From a virus, in IMG/VR virus record IMGVR_UViG_3300013104_000033, positions 1-46,142 of that record: a DNA stretch of 46,142 nt. The stretch is one strand, 5' to 3'. Positions within the stretch are counted from its first letter, which is position 1. Each line of letters starts with the position of its first letter. Position numbers and translations under genes: made by a program. The notes beneath the pieces were generated by a model, which ran no database searches, was not told the origin of the DNA, and was given only the letters and a program-made list of their open reading frames with translations. Below are positions 33,289-41,632 of this stretch, one piece after another.

Positions 33289-33577
33289 CACCTTTACTCC
33301 GGGTTGGGTATGAAACAATGCGTGCGACATTACCTCGCGCCGCAAATACAGCCGCGCAGATAAGCGCGTTCGCTACAACTACCGGCCAGCCGCTGGCGTG
33401 GTATTGTCCGAACAGCCATAGCAATGCGAAATTGCCATAAAACAGAATCAGACCCGCAGCTATCCATGAAATACCGCGTTTATGTGTTCGCCCTGTTTTG
33501 CTGAACACCATCAGGCGCAACGCAATAGCCGCGCAAATGGCGACATCAATCACTGTCAGGAAATCGCTACTAATCAT
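33281..33577 (-). CDS. Holin-like membrane protein 2
   Basis: The 98-residue product has three hydrophobic segments (about 8-24, 40-58 and 64-82) and a basic tail, typical of small phage holins. The ATG at 33577 follows GGGGAG and overlaps the stop of the upstream membrane gene (ATGA). It lies just before the lysozyme. It may be the holin, or the antiholin partner of the next gene. Confidence 0.75.
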   Translation of the reverse strand: MISSDFLTVIDVAICAAIALRLMVFSKTGRTHKRGISWIAAGLILFYGNFALLWLFGQYHASGWPVVVANALICAAVFAARGNVARIVSYPTRSKGDE

Positions 33578-33960
33578 GATTTCTCCCCCAGCCATTTTTT
33601 AACGAATGGCAGTTTTGAAACGCCACCATTTTTCAGCCAGAAATAGCCTTGCACCGCAGCAGCGGAAATTACGACAGCCGCCAGGGCATCAAGTGGTTTT
33701 TCCCGATAATCGAAATAGTCCTCTACTTTGTCCGCTACAAATCCGGCTCCAAATACGCCAGCTGCATAGCCAAACAGGAAATAACCAAATATCTGTCTTC
33801 GCGTCAGATCACTGGCGGTGACGATAAAACACATCGAACCGGCAAACGCTCCAAACGCGATTGAATAATCTACAGAGGTGATAAAACCCACGAGCGCAGA
33901 CGTGACAATGCCCCAGCCAGCTACGGTTGCCGTAGCGCCGGTGCTTAATGGCTCAGCCAT
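33574..33960 (-). CDS. Holin-like membrane protein 1
   Basis: The 128-residue product has three to four hydrophobic segments (about 10-28, 34-50, 60-78 and 92-110) and a basic C-terminus (KKWLGEKS). It is the first gene of the lysis cassette holin-holin-lysozyme-spanins. Two adjacent membrane genes suggest a holin/antiholin pair; which is which cannot be told from sequence. Confidence 0.75.
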   Translation of the reverse strand: MAEPLSTGATATVAGWGIVTSALVGFITSVDYSIAFGAFAGSMCFIVTASDLTRRQIFGYFLFGYAAGVFGAGFVADKVEDYFDYREKPLDALAAVVISAAAVQGYFWLKNGGVSKLPFVKKWLGEKS

Positions 33961-33994
33961 TAGTAGTCCCTCTTAATAATTAATAAATTCTGAT

Positions 33995-35020
33995 TTACTC
34001 ATTTAGCTGATTCAGTTCGCTAACCGTCTGCCGAAATCGTTCCTCTTCAAGCTCAACGCCAATTGCAGAACGGCCCAGCTTTATTGCTGCCTTTATCGTT
34101 GAACCTGACCCCATGAAGAAATCAGCGACCACATCACCCGGCCTGCTGCTGGCGTTAATAATCTGCTCCAGTATGTCAGCAGGTTTTTCGCATGGGTGCT
34201 TGCCGGGGTAAAACTGAACCGGCTTATGTGTCCATACGTCTGTATATGGAACCCCTACAGTGACGCCGAAATACCGGCGCAGGGATTTGTATTCCTCCTG
34301 CAACTCCAGATATTTACGGTTGAGTGAGTGATACGTGTCCACCAGCTGGTGGTGCGGAGTTGCTAGCATTCCTGATTGATGGCGTGCAATAGCTATCTCA
34401 GTGAACAGCGCCTGCAACTTCAGGTAGTCTACCTCACTGGGTAGCTGCCACTGACTGGTGCCGAACCAATGCGAAACCATGTTTTTCTTGCCTGTCGCTT
34501 CAACAACCTGGGCAGCGGTTACACCCAGCTCTGAGCGGGCATTACGGAAATAATCAATTAGAGGTGTCAGCACCTGCCGTTTCAACTCATCGCATTTCTG
34601 AGCGTAGGTGTCTGGCTTGTACGGCCCCTGATAATGCTCTGCAAATAGTATGCGTTCTGTTGAGGGGAAGTATGATCTCAGGCTCTCTTTGTTGCAGCCC
34701 TTCCAGCGCCCATCAGGTTTAGCCCAGATGATGTGGTTTAGAATGTTGAAACGCTCTCGCATCATGATTTCAATATCAGATGCAAGTCGATGACCTGAAA
34801 ATAGATAGATGCTCCCATCGGGTTTTAACACCCGCCAGAACTCCGCTAGGCAGCAATCCAGCCACCGCAAATAATCGTCATCCCCTTTCCACTGATTGTC
34901 CCACCCGAGCGGCTTTACTTTGAAATACGGCGGATCGGTAACAACCAAGTCAACTGAATCGTCTGGCATGGTTTTCAGCACGCGCAAACAATCGGCATTG
35001 AATAATTCAATACCGGGCAT
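33995..35020 (-). CDS. Orphan DNA methyltransferase (N6-adenine/N4-cytosine type)
   Basis: The 341-residue enzyme has motif IV DPPY near residue 33 (VVTDPPYFKV) and the SAM-binding motif DFFMGSGS with GVELEEERF near the C-terminus, the permuted beta class order. A target-recognition region lies between. No restriction endonuclease is nearby, so it likely protects phage DNA from host restriction or alters regulation. The ATG at 35020 is chosen; a GTG at 35038 is possible and neither has a strong ribosome site. Confidence 0.92.
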   Translation of the reverse strand: MPGIELFNADCLRVLKTMPDDSVDLVVTDPPYFKVKPLGWDNQWKGDDDYLRWLDCCLAEFWRVLKPDGSIYLFSGHRLASDIEIMMRERFNILNHIIWAKPDGRWKGCNKESLRSYFPSTERILFAEHYQGPYKPDTYAQKCDELKRQVLTPLIDYFRNARSELGVTAAQVVEATGKKNMVSHWFGTSQWQLPSEVDYLKLQALFTEIAIARHQSGMLATPHHQLVDTYHSLNRKYLELQEEYKSLRRYFGVTVGVPYTDVWTHKPVQFYPGKHPCEKPADILEQIINASSRPGDVVADFFMGSGSTIKAAIKLGRSAIGVELEEERFRQTVSELNQLNE

Positions 35021-35416
35021 CGTTATTTTCTTAAACACTTTAAAATCGCCAAGTAAATCAGGAAGTAATCCGTTGGGAGAGGCTCTGTAACTACCGCGTT
35101 GTGTTCAACTCACGAACGCTGATTCTTTTACATTCATGCCAGTCGAAAACAGGGCCAACCTAAATCAAACGTAAGAAGAGAGAGACCCTCAACTGTGATA
35201 AGCCAGAAGCAGAACGCCTTACGATTGGTAATAACATAAAAGAAGTAAGTACAGGTTTAATGATTGATATTGCAAGCATAAGCAGTGCTGCATAGAAGCC
35301 ACCCTTATCACATTACATACTTTTTTGCGTACGCATTAGTGATTTTACTTAATTTTTTTAGTACTATTCCGATTGCAAGCACTCAGCAAAGAAATTAACA
35401 AGCCTAAAGGATTGAT
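35021..35416. other. Intergenic region between methyltransferase and plus-strand gene pair
   Basis: No gene is supported here. It should contain promoters facing both ways: for the plus-strand pair and for the leftward late genes. The AT-rich run at 35330-35380 is a candidate promoter area, but I cannot assign boxes with confidence. Confidence 0.4.
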
Positions 35417-36343
35417 ATGAAAGTTAAAAGTATTGGTTTTGAAATAAAGAACCCTAACCCAAACATTAATATTTCTGACGTAATGACAATGTTCATGAAT
35501 TCATCATCTCGCGTTCACAGTTATGCTGATTTTTCTCGTCAGATTTTAATGGCTGAGAAAGATGATTATTATATTGGATTAGTTTTGACTTATAAAAATC
35601 AAAAAAAGAATTTAAAGTCTACAATTAACGGAGGTAACTTTAAGTTAAAAGTTGAAGATCTGAAATCAGATGAAAAAATAGTTACCTTTAATTTTTTCTG
35701 CTTAAAGAAATCCAATCTTAAAGGTCTTTATCTTTACCATCATGCATCATGTTCAGTTAGTTCATTATTTTCAAACTTTCAAACACTAAGCAATGAGTAT
35801 ATTAGACGTAAAAATAAAGAGGAAATTACTTCGCTAGGTCAAAAAGCCAGCAAGGAAGAGAAAAACGCCGTAAATGAAAAATACAATGACAGGTTGGATT
35901 ATAAAATTATTTTAACTCAAGATAGCATTGAAGAGCTTCTTGCTGATTTCAAAAAAATCAAATCAGCCTGCTTTAGATTTACTCATATTGGATTTTCTGA
36001 AGCACCAATGCTGGCTATTGAGGAGGAAACAAAAAACATAGATGTTAACTTTTCAATCGCACCTGACTCGCGCACAAGAACTGATAGATTAGCCAGAAAA
36101 ATATCAGGGGCATATCATTCAGTAAAAAACATTGTAAAAGCAAAGGTCGTTGCTGTCGACTACCAGGACAACGAGAGATTCATCGACATTTTAAACTGCC
36201 CGACGTTTTTTGACGAATATGAATTTGATTTCATAGCTGAAAAAGTAGATGGTTTAGCAAATGATAACTATACTGAAAATGAGGTGGTTGGTATAATAAT
36301 CGACCAAATAGAAACTGGAAAAAATAGCGATGTATTTAATTAA
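35417..36343 (+). CDS. Soluble protein of unknown family, first gene of a two-gene cargo operon
   Basis: The 308-residue protein has no membrane segment. It starts MKVKSIGFEIKNPNPNINIS and is rich in Lys, Asn and Ile, with predicted mixed alpha/beta fold. Notable stretches are GLYLYHHASCSVSSLFSNF (residues about 103-121) and a basic helix (EYIRRKNKEEI). I recognise no known family. It overlaps the following four-helix membrane gene by 14 bases, so the two are surely coupled. The soluble-sensor plus membrane-effector layout is that of lambda RexA/RexB, but no clear sequence similarity is visible to me. It lies on the strand opposite to late genes, between Q and lysis. Confidence 0.85.
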   Translation: MKVKSIGFEIKNPNPNINISDVMTMFMNSSSRVHSYADFSRQILMAEKDDYYIGLVLTYKNQKKNLKSTINGGNFKLKVEDLKSDEKIVTFNFFCLKKSNLKGLYLYHHASCSVSSLFSNFQTLSNEYIRRKNKEEITSLGQKASKEEKNAVNEKYNDRLDYKIILTQDSIEELLADFKKIKSACFRFTHIGFSEAPMLAIEEETKNIDVNFSIAPDSRTRTDRLARKISGAYHSVKNIVKAKVVAVDYQDNERFIDILNCPTFFDEYEFDFIAEKVDGLANDNYTENEVVGIIIDQIETGKNSDVFN

Positions 36344-36875
36344 TCCATTGATAAGATTGCGCATTCGATACCAGTATGCATGGCTGCTTTTTATTTCCAT
36401 TGCAGCCTTGTTTTTTTTAATTTATATATATAGAAACTCTCCAGAACTTAATACAAAGTTTTATGAGTTTCATCACAAGAACCTTAGAGGTTACTTGTTT
36501 TCTGGATTCATTTCTGTAGGCTCTTTTCTTTTAAGTCTTCATACCTTTGTTATTGTAAACTTAAAGGAAAAAGTTTTCGGAACCGATGATTACAAAAGGT
36601 TATTTCGCAAGTTTAAACGAATGGATGACACCCAGCAAATTGATGAGTCGGAACTTTTTGAGCCATTAGATAATCTATCATCCTTTATTAATGCATCCAT
36701 ATGGCTGTCTATTATCACAGCCATTTCTCAATTCACAATAGGCTTATCGACAAACTTTTATGCTTGTCTTTTGTGCGTATGGTTAGCTATAGTTACAATT
36801 ATTTTTATGCTGCACTGCTTAAGCATAATACGAGAGAACATTAAAGTATTCCTGAAGCAAAAAAGCGGCAACTAA
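36330..36875 (+). CDS. Four-helix membrane protein, second gene of the two-gene cargo operon
   Basis: The 181-residue product has four hydrophobic spans at about 17-35, 52-78, 117-138 and 142-166, with a charged loop between spans two and three (KRLFRKFKRMDDTQQIDESELFE, in part). Its start overlaps the previous gene by 14 bases. In an abortive-infection reading it would be the membrane effector; RexB has a comparable topology. The stop codon lies within a hairpin (36864-36883) that terminates the opposing Q transcript. Confidence 0.85.
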   Translation: MYLINPLIRLRIRYQYAWLLFISIAALFFLIYIYRNSPELNTKFYEFHHKNLRGYLFSGFISVGSFLLSLHTFVIVNLKEKVFGTDDYKRLFRKFKRMDDTQQIDESELFEPLDNLSSFINASIWLSIITAISQFTIGLSTNFYACLLCVWLAIVTIIFMLHCLSIIRENIKVFLKQKSGN

Positions 36876-36883
36876 TTGCCGCT
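36859..36883 (-). terminator. Terminator downstream of Q (minus strand)
   Basis: The minus strand gives AGCGGCAA, loop TTAG, TTGCCGCT (36883 to 36864) followed by six T. It stops leftward transcription after Q. It also overlaps the stop codon of the plus-strand membrane gene, and may stop that transcript too. Confidence 0.88.
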
Positions 36884-36889
36884 CTAAAA

Positions 36890-37252
36890 TCATCTATTAA
36901 AACCAGCCCATTCAATCATACTAAGACAACCACAAACAAACCCTTCTGCTGTTTGTAACTCTTTTCTTATAGTGCCGTCCGAGCATTTCATTTTTCTAGC
37001 AATGCTTCTTAGCGAAATGCCCATTACATAGTGTGCAATAAGGAGTTCACATCCTTCCGGCTTCAATTTCTTTAGTCTTGCAATACAGCTATCAATGATA
37101 ATTCCATCATCATCATTACATGGGTTACGTGAATTTTTACCATGTGGGATTAAATTTTTAAATCCTGCCGCAATATGTTGCCACTCGTGGCCGCTTTTAT
37201 CTGATGCTGCCCATGCACCCCAGCCATCTAATATCATTGACATGTCACGCAT
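36890..37252 (-). CDS. Late antiterminator Q-like protein
   Basis: The 120-residue product starts MRDMSMILDGWGAWAAS and contains HIAAGFKNLIPHG and ISLRSIARKMKCSDGTIRKELQTAEG (in parts), the pattern of the phage antitermination protein family found in many lambdoid prophages. It should bind near the late promoter and let RNA polymerase pass terminators, turning on lysis and structural genes to the left. GGGGAAGTT before the ATG at 37252 decides the start; the longer frame is an artefact over the DUF968 remnant. Confidence 0.88.
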   Translation of the reverse strand: MRDMSMILDGWGAWAASDKSGHEWQHIAAGFKNLIPHGKNSRNPCNDDDGIIIDSCIARLKKLKPEGCELLIAHYVMGISLRSIARKMKCSDGTIRKELQTAEGFVCGCLSMIEWAGFNR

Positions 37253-37304
37253 AACTTCCCCACACATTAATTTTAACTGAAAAAATAACGCCAACTGGAA
37301 TAGC

Positions 37305-37581
37305 TTAATCAAGGAATATGAACAGCAGCACAATCTGGCTGACATATTTAGCCTCAAATTCCCTCATATCCTGAAGCCCCCCATCGTGATGCGCTCTGCA
37401 AAGCAGTATCACGATTAAATGGTGGGATTTCGGACTCACTCCCCCCACTCACCCACATCCAATGATGTGATGAAGGTCAACAGCCTGCTGATTGCAGCAG
37501 GCGCAAGGTTGTACTTTCACCCATAGCGAGTATTTCGCATTATTCCGGCGATGGCATTTAAGCGCAAAATGAACATATCTG
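37305..37581 (-). pseudogene. Decayed DUF968-like (HNH-type) gene, C-terminal part
   Basis: One minus-strand frame reads FIARYVHFALKCHRRNNAKY, then SLWVKVQPCACCNQQAVDL and HHIIGCG before a stop. After a frame change it continues SHHLIVILLCRAHHDGG and FEAKYVSQIVLLF, stopping at 37305. These are the zinc/HNH motifs (CxxC, HHI, CRxHH) and the C-terminal signature of phage DUF968 proteins. No N-terminal half is present. The frame change and missing half mean it is non-functional. Confidence 0.72.
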
Positions 37582-37783
37582 GCGATAAATGCTCATAACC
37601 ATTTTAACCTCCTGCACGATTCCCCAGTCATTTCATTCCCATTGCACTGGTTCTTATTAAAGGCCTTTCAACTCACATCCAGATGAATGTCTTTAGATAT
37701 GCGTAAAACTCGTAATATCGTTAATTCCAAAACCAAATAATTTAAGCTATTTAACATTAATCTCACACATATTTTATTAGCAT

Positions 37784-38302
37784 TTAAAACAGACTCACAA
37801 CATAATTATAGAAAACCAGTCCAATTGGTGTGCAAAATATTGCACAAAAAACAAAAATCATACTAAGTACAAAATGCGATATGAAATCCTTCCAATCTGT
37901 TGATTTTTTTATGAGCGCAAGAATCACTATTGTTTCGGCTAACGTAATTAAAGTTAAAACCATTAAGGTAGCGAAAGCTGCATTAAAGGAATTATTTACC
38001 CTGCCTAAATCTGACATTGCTGCAGCAAAAGGAACTAATGACAAACCCAGAGCCAAAAATAGCTCATCTGACTTTGCAAGATTTTTGTATTTCTGTGCAG
38101 CCTTCATCACCTTATATCTTTCAATAAACGTCACCCATAAAACTATAACGGTTATACCTACATTTAATATTGCCCTAATTAAATCTACATGTGATTTTGA
38201 AGAGGTTAGATAGCCACAAAACATATATAGTGCAAACCAACCTACAAGCAAACCCAAGTAGATATGACTTTTGGTCCATGAAAAACTGTTACCTTTACAC
38301 AT
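37784..38302 (-). CDS. Multi-span membrane protein of unknown function
   Basis: The 172-residue product has about five hydrophobic spans (14-32, 41-60, 81-100, 110-131 and 140-170). GAGGATAGGG precedes the ATG. It is AT-rich compared with neighbouring replication genes and lies where the first half of the DUF968 gene would be, so it may be an inserted cargo gene. No family is recognised. The stretches 37582-37783 and 38303-38591 show no gene. Confidence 0.72.
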   Translation of the reverse strand: MCKGNSFSWTKSHIYLGLLVGWFALYMFCGYLTSSKSHVDLIRAILNVGITVIVLWVTFIERYKVMKAAQKYKNLAKSDELFLALGLSLVPFAAAMSDLGRVNNSFNAAFATLMVLTLITLAETIVILALIKKSTDWKDFISHFVLSMIFVFCAIFCTPIGLVFYNYVVSLF

Positions 38303-38591
38303 ACCCTATCCTCAGCCGCAAGTTTTGAAAAATTTAAAAAACCATACAAGACATAATTTACGGAATTTTCATCGCGCAAAAATATCATGTGATGCACTAA
38401 ATAAAGAAAATAATCTTAACATGACTATTGTGTTTTAATCGCTAAACATAACTCAGAGTGGCCAATTAAGCATAAGGTTTTTTAAGCGATTTGGATAGCT
38501 GAAGAAGTCAAAATCAATTATCACCAACTTCATAAATTTTCAAACACCAAATCACTACTGATAATCAAGATCTAATCTACTTCTTTTATAC

Positions 38592-39416
38592 TTAATCAAC
38601 GTTGTAGTGCTCTCTGGCAGTCTGGATCATATCCATTACCTCAGCCACCTGTAGGTCAGTTTCAAAAGTCAGTGTGATACGTGCGCCCTCTTCGTCCTGC
38701 ACTGCCTGACAGTTTGTGGCTAACAATTCCACCAGCCGACGGGTTTGTTTTGCGCTGAATTGCGTCATGGCGGCCGCTTTAGTCAGCTTTTTCTTGCCCG
38801 CTGCTTTGACCTTTTCCAGTTCTGTTTTTGCCACCCTGCCAGCTGACGCACCATGTTCACGAACCAGCGCGACGGCGGTAGTGGCGGCAACCTCTTTGTT
38901 TTTAACCAGTGCGATAAGCTCATCGCCAGACGTTAGCAGAGCCAGGTGATTCTCGACGTCAGTGATCGAGCGTTTCACCTTTTTAGCAATCTGCGCTGGT
39001 TCCCAGCCCTGATTAATCAGGCGCTGATATGCAGCTGCTCGCTCAAGTGGTTCCAGTGCGCGTCCCTGGCTTGATGTGACCATGAACGCGATACGGTCAG
39101 CCTCACTGCCCACGAAATCTTTGCATTCCAGGCGGATGTCATAACCGGCCTCCTGTGCCAATTTGGCCCCGTAGTAACGGTGATGGCCATCGATGATTTT
39201 TATGCCCTGCTCTGTTACCTGCACAGCGAGCGGAGGCACATGCTCACCAGCGATGTAAGAGTCGCGGAATTCCTCCACGTGGGTCTGGTCGATTTCCCGG
39301 ATGTTGTAACCAACCTCTACATAGAGTTCATCAACGCCCAGCAGGTAGGTTTTGCGGGTGGTGATGTCCGTTTCAGTTTTAGATTTGTTGTCGTAAATTT
39401 TCGATAGCGTAGTCAT
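38592..39416 (-). CDS. ParB-like nuclease/partition-domain protein
   Basis: The 274-residue protein has the ParB/Spo0J signature: YNIREIDQTHVEEF, VPPLAVQVTEQGIKIIDGHHRYYGAK (GHHRY is the key motif, near residue 77), then a helix-turn-helix region (WEPAQIAKKVKRSITDVENHLAL, in part). No ParA or parS-like site is evident nearby. It follows the O-like replication gene, a common place in lambdoid prophages, where it probably binds DNA as a regulator or CTP-dependent clamp. Confidence 0.88.
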   Translation of the reverse strand: MTTLSKIYDNKSKTETDITTRKTYLLGVDELYVEVGYNIREIDQTHVEEFRDSYIAGEHVPPLAVQVTEQGIKIIDGHHRYYGAKLAQEAGYDIRLECKDFVGSEADRIAFMVTSSQGRALEPLERAAAYQRLINQGWEPAQIAKKVKRSITDVENHLALLTSGDELIALVKNKEVAATTAVALVREHGASAGRVAKTELEKVKAAGKKKLTKAAAMTQFSAKQTRRLVELLATNCQAVQDEEGARITLTFETDLQVAEVMDMIQTAREHYNVD

Positions 39417-39427
39417 TTTGTAATCTC

Positions 39428-40381
39428 TTAATAACCGCGAAACCCTTCTGGGGTGGCGTAATCCACTGGTGAAATGTCTGTGATTGATCGCTGAACCGGG
39501 CCGAGCCTGAGTACCAGCTCATCCCATTTTTCGCGGAGTTTGGCCGGACTGAGGATATTGCGGCACCAGAACGGATCGCTCTGAACACGTTTGAACATCT
39601 TGCAAATCTGGTAGTGAGTGCGCTGGTCCTGTGAGCACATCAGGCGCACATCGTTAGCCCACGCGGTCCAGTTTGGTTCTCTTGGTCTTGCCAGTTCGCC
39701 ATCAGTCTCGGCGGCTTTTTCGTAGAGGTGGATGATCTGCTCCCATATCCACTGCGCACATTTCAAATCCTCCTCGCTGCCCCACATGGTTCTTTTGGGG
39801 CTGTACACCACCGCGTCTGAATCAATAGATAGGGGTTTATCCACAGGCAGAACGTCCGGGGGCGTAGCTCCAGGACATATAGGGTTTTTATTTGATGGAT
39901 CATGTTTTGAATTTACTGACGGATCGTCGCCAGATTCTGGCGGGTGAAAACCCGGATTTTTGCCAGATTCCGACGGGTCAAAATTTGAGGTGTCAAAATT
40001 TGGTGCATCAGATTTTGACGCGTCAGATTTTGATGTGTCAGTTTTTGATGCATCAGATTCTGACGCGTCAGAATCTGGCTGGTGAGCATAGGCAGCCTCA
40101 CGCAGTTTCCTGACGTTTAGCTGATACATGTTCGAGGTGTTGCGGTTGCCCTTACGCCGAGTGGTACTAGTCAGCCATCCATCGGCTTCTAATTTGCGTA
40201 TCGAGGTGCGCACAGTGCTGGAGCCTGCGCCAATCTGACGGGCTATGGTCGCGATTGACGGCCAGCAGATGCCCTCATCGCTTGAGAAATCAGCCAGGCG
40301 CGCCATGATGGCCACGCTGGTGATTTTCATACCTGACGCTGCGCAACCGTCCCAGACGTATGCAGACAATTTAACGCTCAT
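39428..40381 (-). CDS. O-like replication initiator with internal iterons
   Basis: The 317-residue protein has a winged-helix N-terminus (CWPSIATIARQIGAGSSTVRTSI then EADGWL) and a five-residue repeat tract (S/T-D-A/T-S-K/E, about residues 100-145) encoded by 15-bp DNA repeats. A C-terminal part with WGSEEDLKCAQWIWEQI follows, suited to helicase loader recruitment. Initiators of this kind bind iterons inside their own gene, as lambda O does. AGGAG precedes the ATG at 40381; it overlaps the DUF4222 gene by 11 bases. The gene is 11 bases upstream of the ParB-like gene. Confidence 0.82.
   Translation of the reverse strand: MSVKLSAYVWDGCAASGMKITSVAIMARLADFSSDEGICWPSIATIARQIGAGSSTVRTSIRKLEADGWLTSTTRRKGNRNTSNMYQLNVRKLREAAYAHQPDSDASESDASKTDTSKSDASKSDAPNFDTSNFDPSESGKNPGFHPPESGDDPSVNSKHDPSNKNPICPGATPPDVLPVDKPLSIDSDAVVYSPKRTMWGSEEDLKCAQWIWEQIIHLYEKAAETDGELARPREPNWTAWANDVRLMCSQDQRTHYQICKMFKRVQSDPFWCRNILSPAKLREKWDELVLRLGPVQRSITDISPVDYATPEGFRGY
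39964..40083. repeat. Iteron array: probable prophage replication origin
   Basis: Eight consecutive 15-bp units, consensus CAGATTTTGACGCGT, begin at 39964, 39979, 39994, 40009, 40024, 40039, 40054 and 40069. A ninth related unit is at 39931-39945. They are in frame within the initiator gene. The layout matches the lambda origin, where O binds iterons in the O gene. Confidence 0.85.
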
Positions 40382-40568
40382 CACTAACTCTCCTGAACTT
40401 CTGACCCCATAGATTGCGGGGCTGGACGCAGACGTACGGGTAACCTGGACGCCTGAACAGCACCCGGTTATTCGTTACATCGACGCCTATGGTTTCAACA
40501 ATAACGCCGCGTGGATCGACATAGCGCGCGACCCAGGGCTGAATAACTTCGTCTGATAGCTGGGGCAT
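40371..40568 (-). CDS. DUF4222-like small protein
   Basis: The 65-residue product (SDEVIQPWVARYVDPRGVIVETI) shows the DUF4222 pattern common upstream of replication genes in enterobacterial prophages. AGGGGG precedes the ATG. It overlaps the initiator gene start. Function unknown. Confidence 0.78.
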   Translation of the reverse strand: MPQLSDEVIQPWVARYVDPRGVIVETIGVDVTNNRVLFRRPGYPYVCVQPRNLWGQKFRRVSDER

Positions 40569-40754
40569 TTAGCCCCCTGATTGATTTGATTTTCTGAGGT
40601 AGTCACCCACAGCCCGCTCTATGTCGTCGCGGGTGACTAAATTGCTCACGCCCTGTAAATTCGACACATAACGGAATGGCTGCTGGCTGGTCCCGCCCGT
40701 CATAGGCAGGCAGCGGAATTGCGGAAAATCCGGGGATCTGTTTAAATTATTCAC
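40569..40754 (-). CDS. Hypothetical small early protein
   Basis: The product is 61 residues from GTG at 40754 (67 from an upstream GTG at 40772). It contains QFRCLPMTGGTSQQPFRYV and ends RAVGDYLRKSNQSGG. It abuts the DUF4222 gene in the early operon. GGAG lies ten bases before the chosen GTG. No family is recognised. Confidence 0.6.
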   Translation of the reverse strand: MNNLNRSPDFPQFRCLPMTGGTSQQPFRYVSNLQGVSNLVTRDDIERAVGDYLRKSNQSGG

Positions 40755-40817
40755 GCGATTATTTCTCCACACTAATTGATGTAGTCGCCGAAAGCGCCGG
40801 GCTGCAACCTGGCGCTT

Positions 40818-41306
40818 TCACTTTTCTGGGGCACAAAAAACCCTGTAAACCAGCGTCGTGTGCTCCTGTAATTTGGTAATGGCACGGTGTAGCTCCTCGT
40901 CAATCACCTCACGCTCATGCGGTTCAACCACTCCATCCTCAATAGCTGCCCTTACCTGCTGTGAGTACCGGGTGATCTGCTCTATGGCCTCCAGTAGTCG
41001 CTGATTGATATCGCCGTAATCCACCAGCTCGACATCCGGTAGTGGCACAAACACGCCACCAGACGTTTTGGCTATGGCGTTTGCAATGTGATGACTACCA
41101 GCTGCCTGCTGCAATACCATTGACCAGCCAATCGGAAACAACTGATCGCCACCACTGCGCAGCCTGTTATGAACTGCGTCCTCGGTAACATCCAGAATCT
41201 CAGCGGCCTCAGAATATCCACCAGCCAGACCGGCAACAGTTTTGCGGATGGCTTTAATCAGCCACGCTGGCTGTCGTTCAGCTTTCCATTTCGGTTCATT
41301 ACCCAC
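40818..41306 (-). CDS. YmfL-like regulatory protein
   Basis: The 162-residue product closely follows the pattern of E. coli e14 YmfL: ERQPAWLIKAIRKTV, GGYSEAAEILDVTEDAVHNRLRSGGDQLFP (in parts), INQRLLEAIEQI and GVVEPHEREVIDEEL. It has an N-terminal helix-turn-helix and occupies the cII position after cro, so it probably acts as an early regulator. It supports an e14-like immunity module. Confidence 0.88.
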   Translation of the reverse strand: MGNEPKWKAERQPAWLIKAIRKTVAGLAGGYSEAAEILDVTEDAVHNRLRSGGDQLFPIGWSMVLQQAAGSHHIANAIAKTSGGVFVPLPDVELVDYGDINQRLLEAIEQITRYSQQVRAAIEDGVVEPHEREVIDEELHRAITKLQEHTTLVYRVFCAPEK

Positions 41307-41333
41307 GGTCCAATTCCTCCGGCTGTGGTTTGT

Positions 41334-41543
41334 TTATCTGGCGCAATGCGTAGGATAAATATCAGGACGGAGCTGATTCTTTGTAACCTGCCCGCTAGTG
41401 TGCTGCTCAATGGCTTGGGCAAGTGAAAAGCCCGCTTTTTTGTGACCGGCAAAAACCAGCCGGAGATAACCAGTGCTGGAGCCTAAAATCTCAGCCAGCG
41501 CCTTCCGTTCTTCCAATGACAGTGAATTCCAATAGCTTCGCAT
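41334..41543 (-). CDS. Cro-like repressor (YdaS-type helix-turn-helix)
   Basis: The 69-residue product contains SLSLEERKALAEILGSSTGYLRLVFAG (in part) and FSLAQAIEQHT, the short helix-turn-helix pattern of Cro/YdaS-like proteins. It is the first leftward gene, divergent from the CI-like repressor. The ATG at 41543 has CGGAGG upstream; the longer frame to 41573 lies in the operator. Confidence 0.85.
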   Translation of the reverse strand: MRSYWNSLSLEERKALAEILGSSTGYLRLVFAGHKKAGFSLAQAIEQHTSGQVTKNQLRPDIYPTHCAR

Positions 41544-41632
41544 GACTATGTACCTCCGGTATACATAATACATATGTAATTGGAACCTTCAAGACCCTTG
41601 TTCCCATTTGGTACACGTTATTCAATGGAGCT
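41544..41632. promoter_or_regulatory. Divergent cI/cro operator-promoter region
   Basis: On the minus strand TTGAAG (41592-41587), 16 bases, TATTAT (41570-41565) forms a good leftward promoter for cro. Operator-like symmetry is present: the palindrome TACATATGTA (41569-41578) and the half-sites TATGTACC (41548) and TTGGTACA (41609). The element ATACATAAT at 41561 recurs downstream of cI at 42384. The rightward cI promoter is not clear. Confidence 0.7.

Noticed and set aside
39892-40113. Plus-strand frame over the iteron array with repeats such as HQILTRQIL
   Set aside because: Its repeats simply reflect the 15-bp iterons read on the other strand; no ribosome site.
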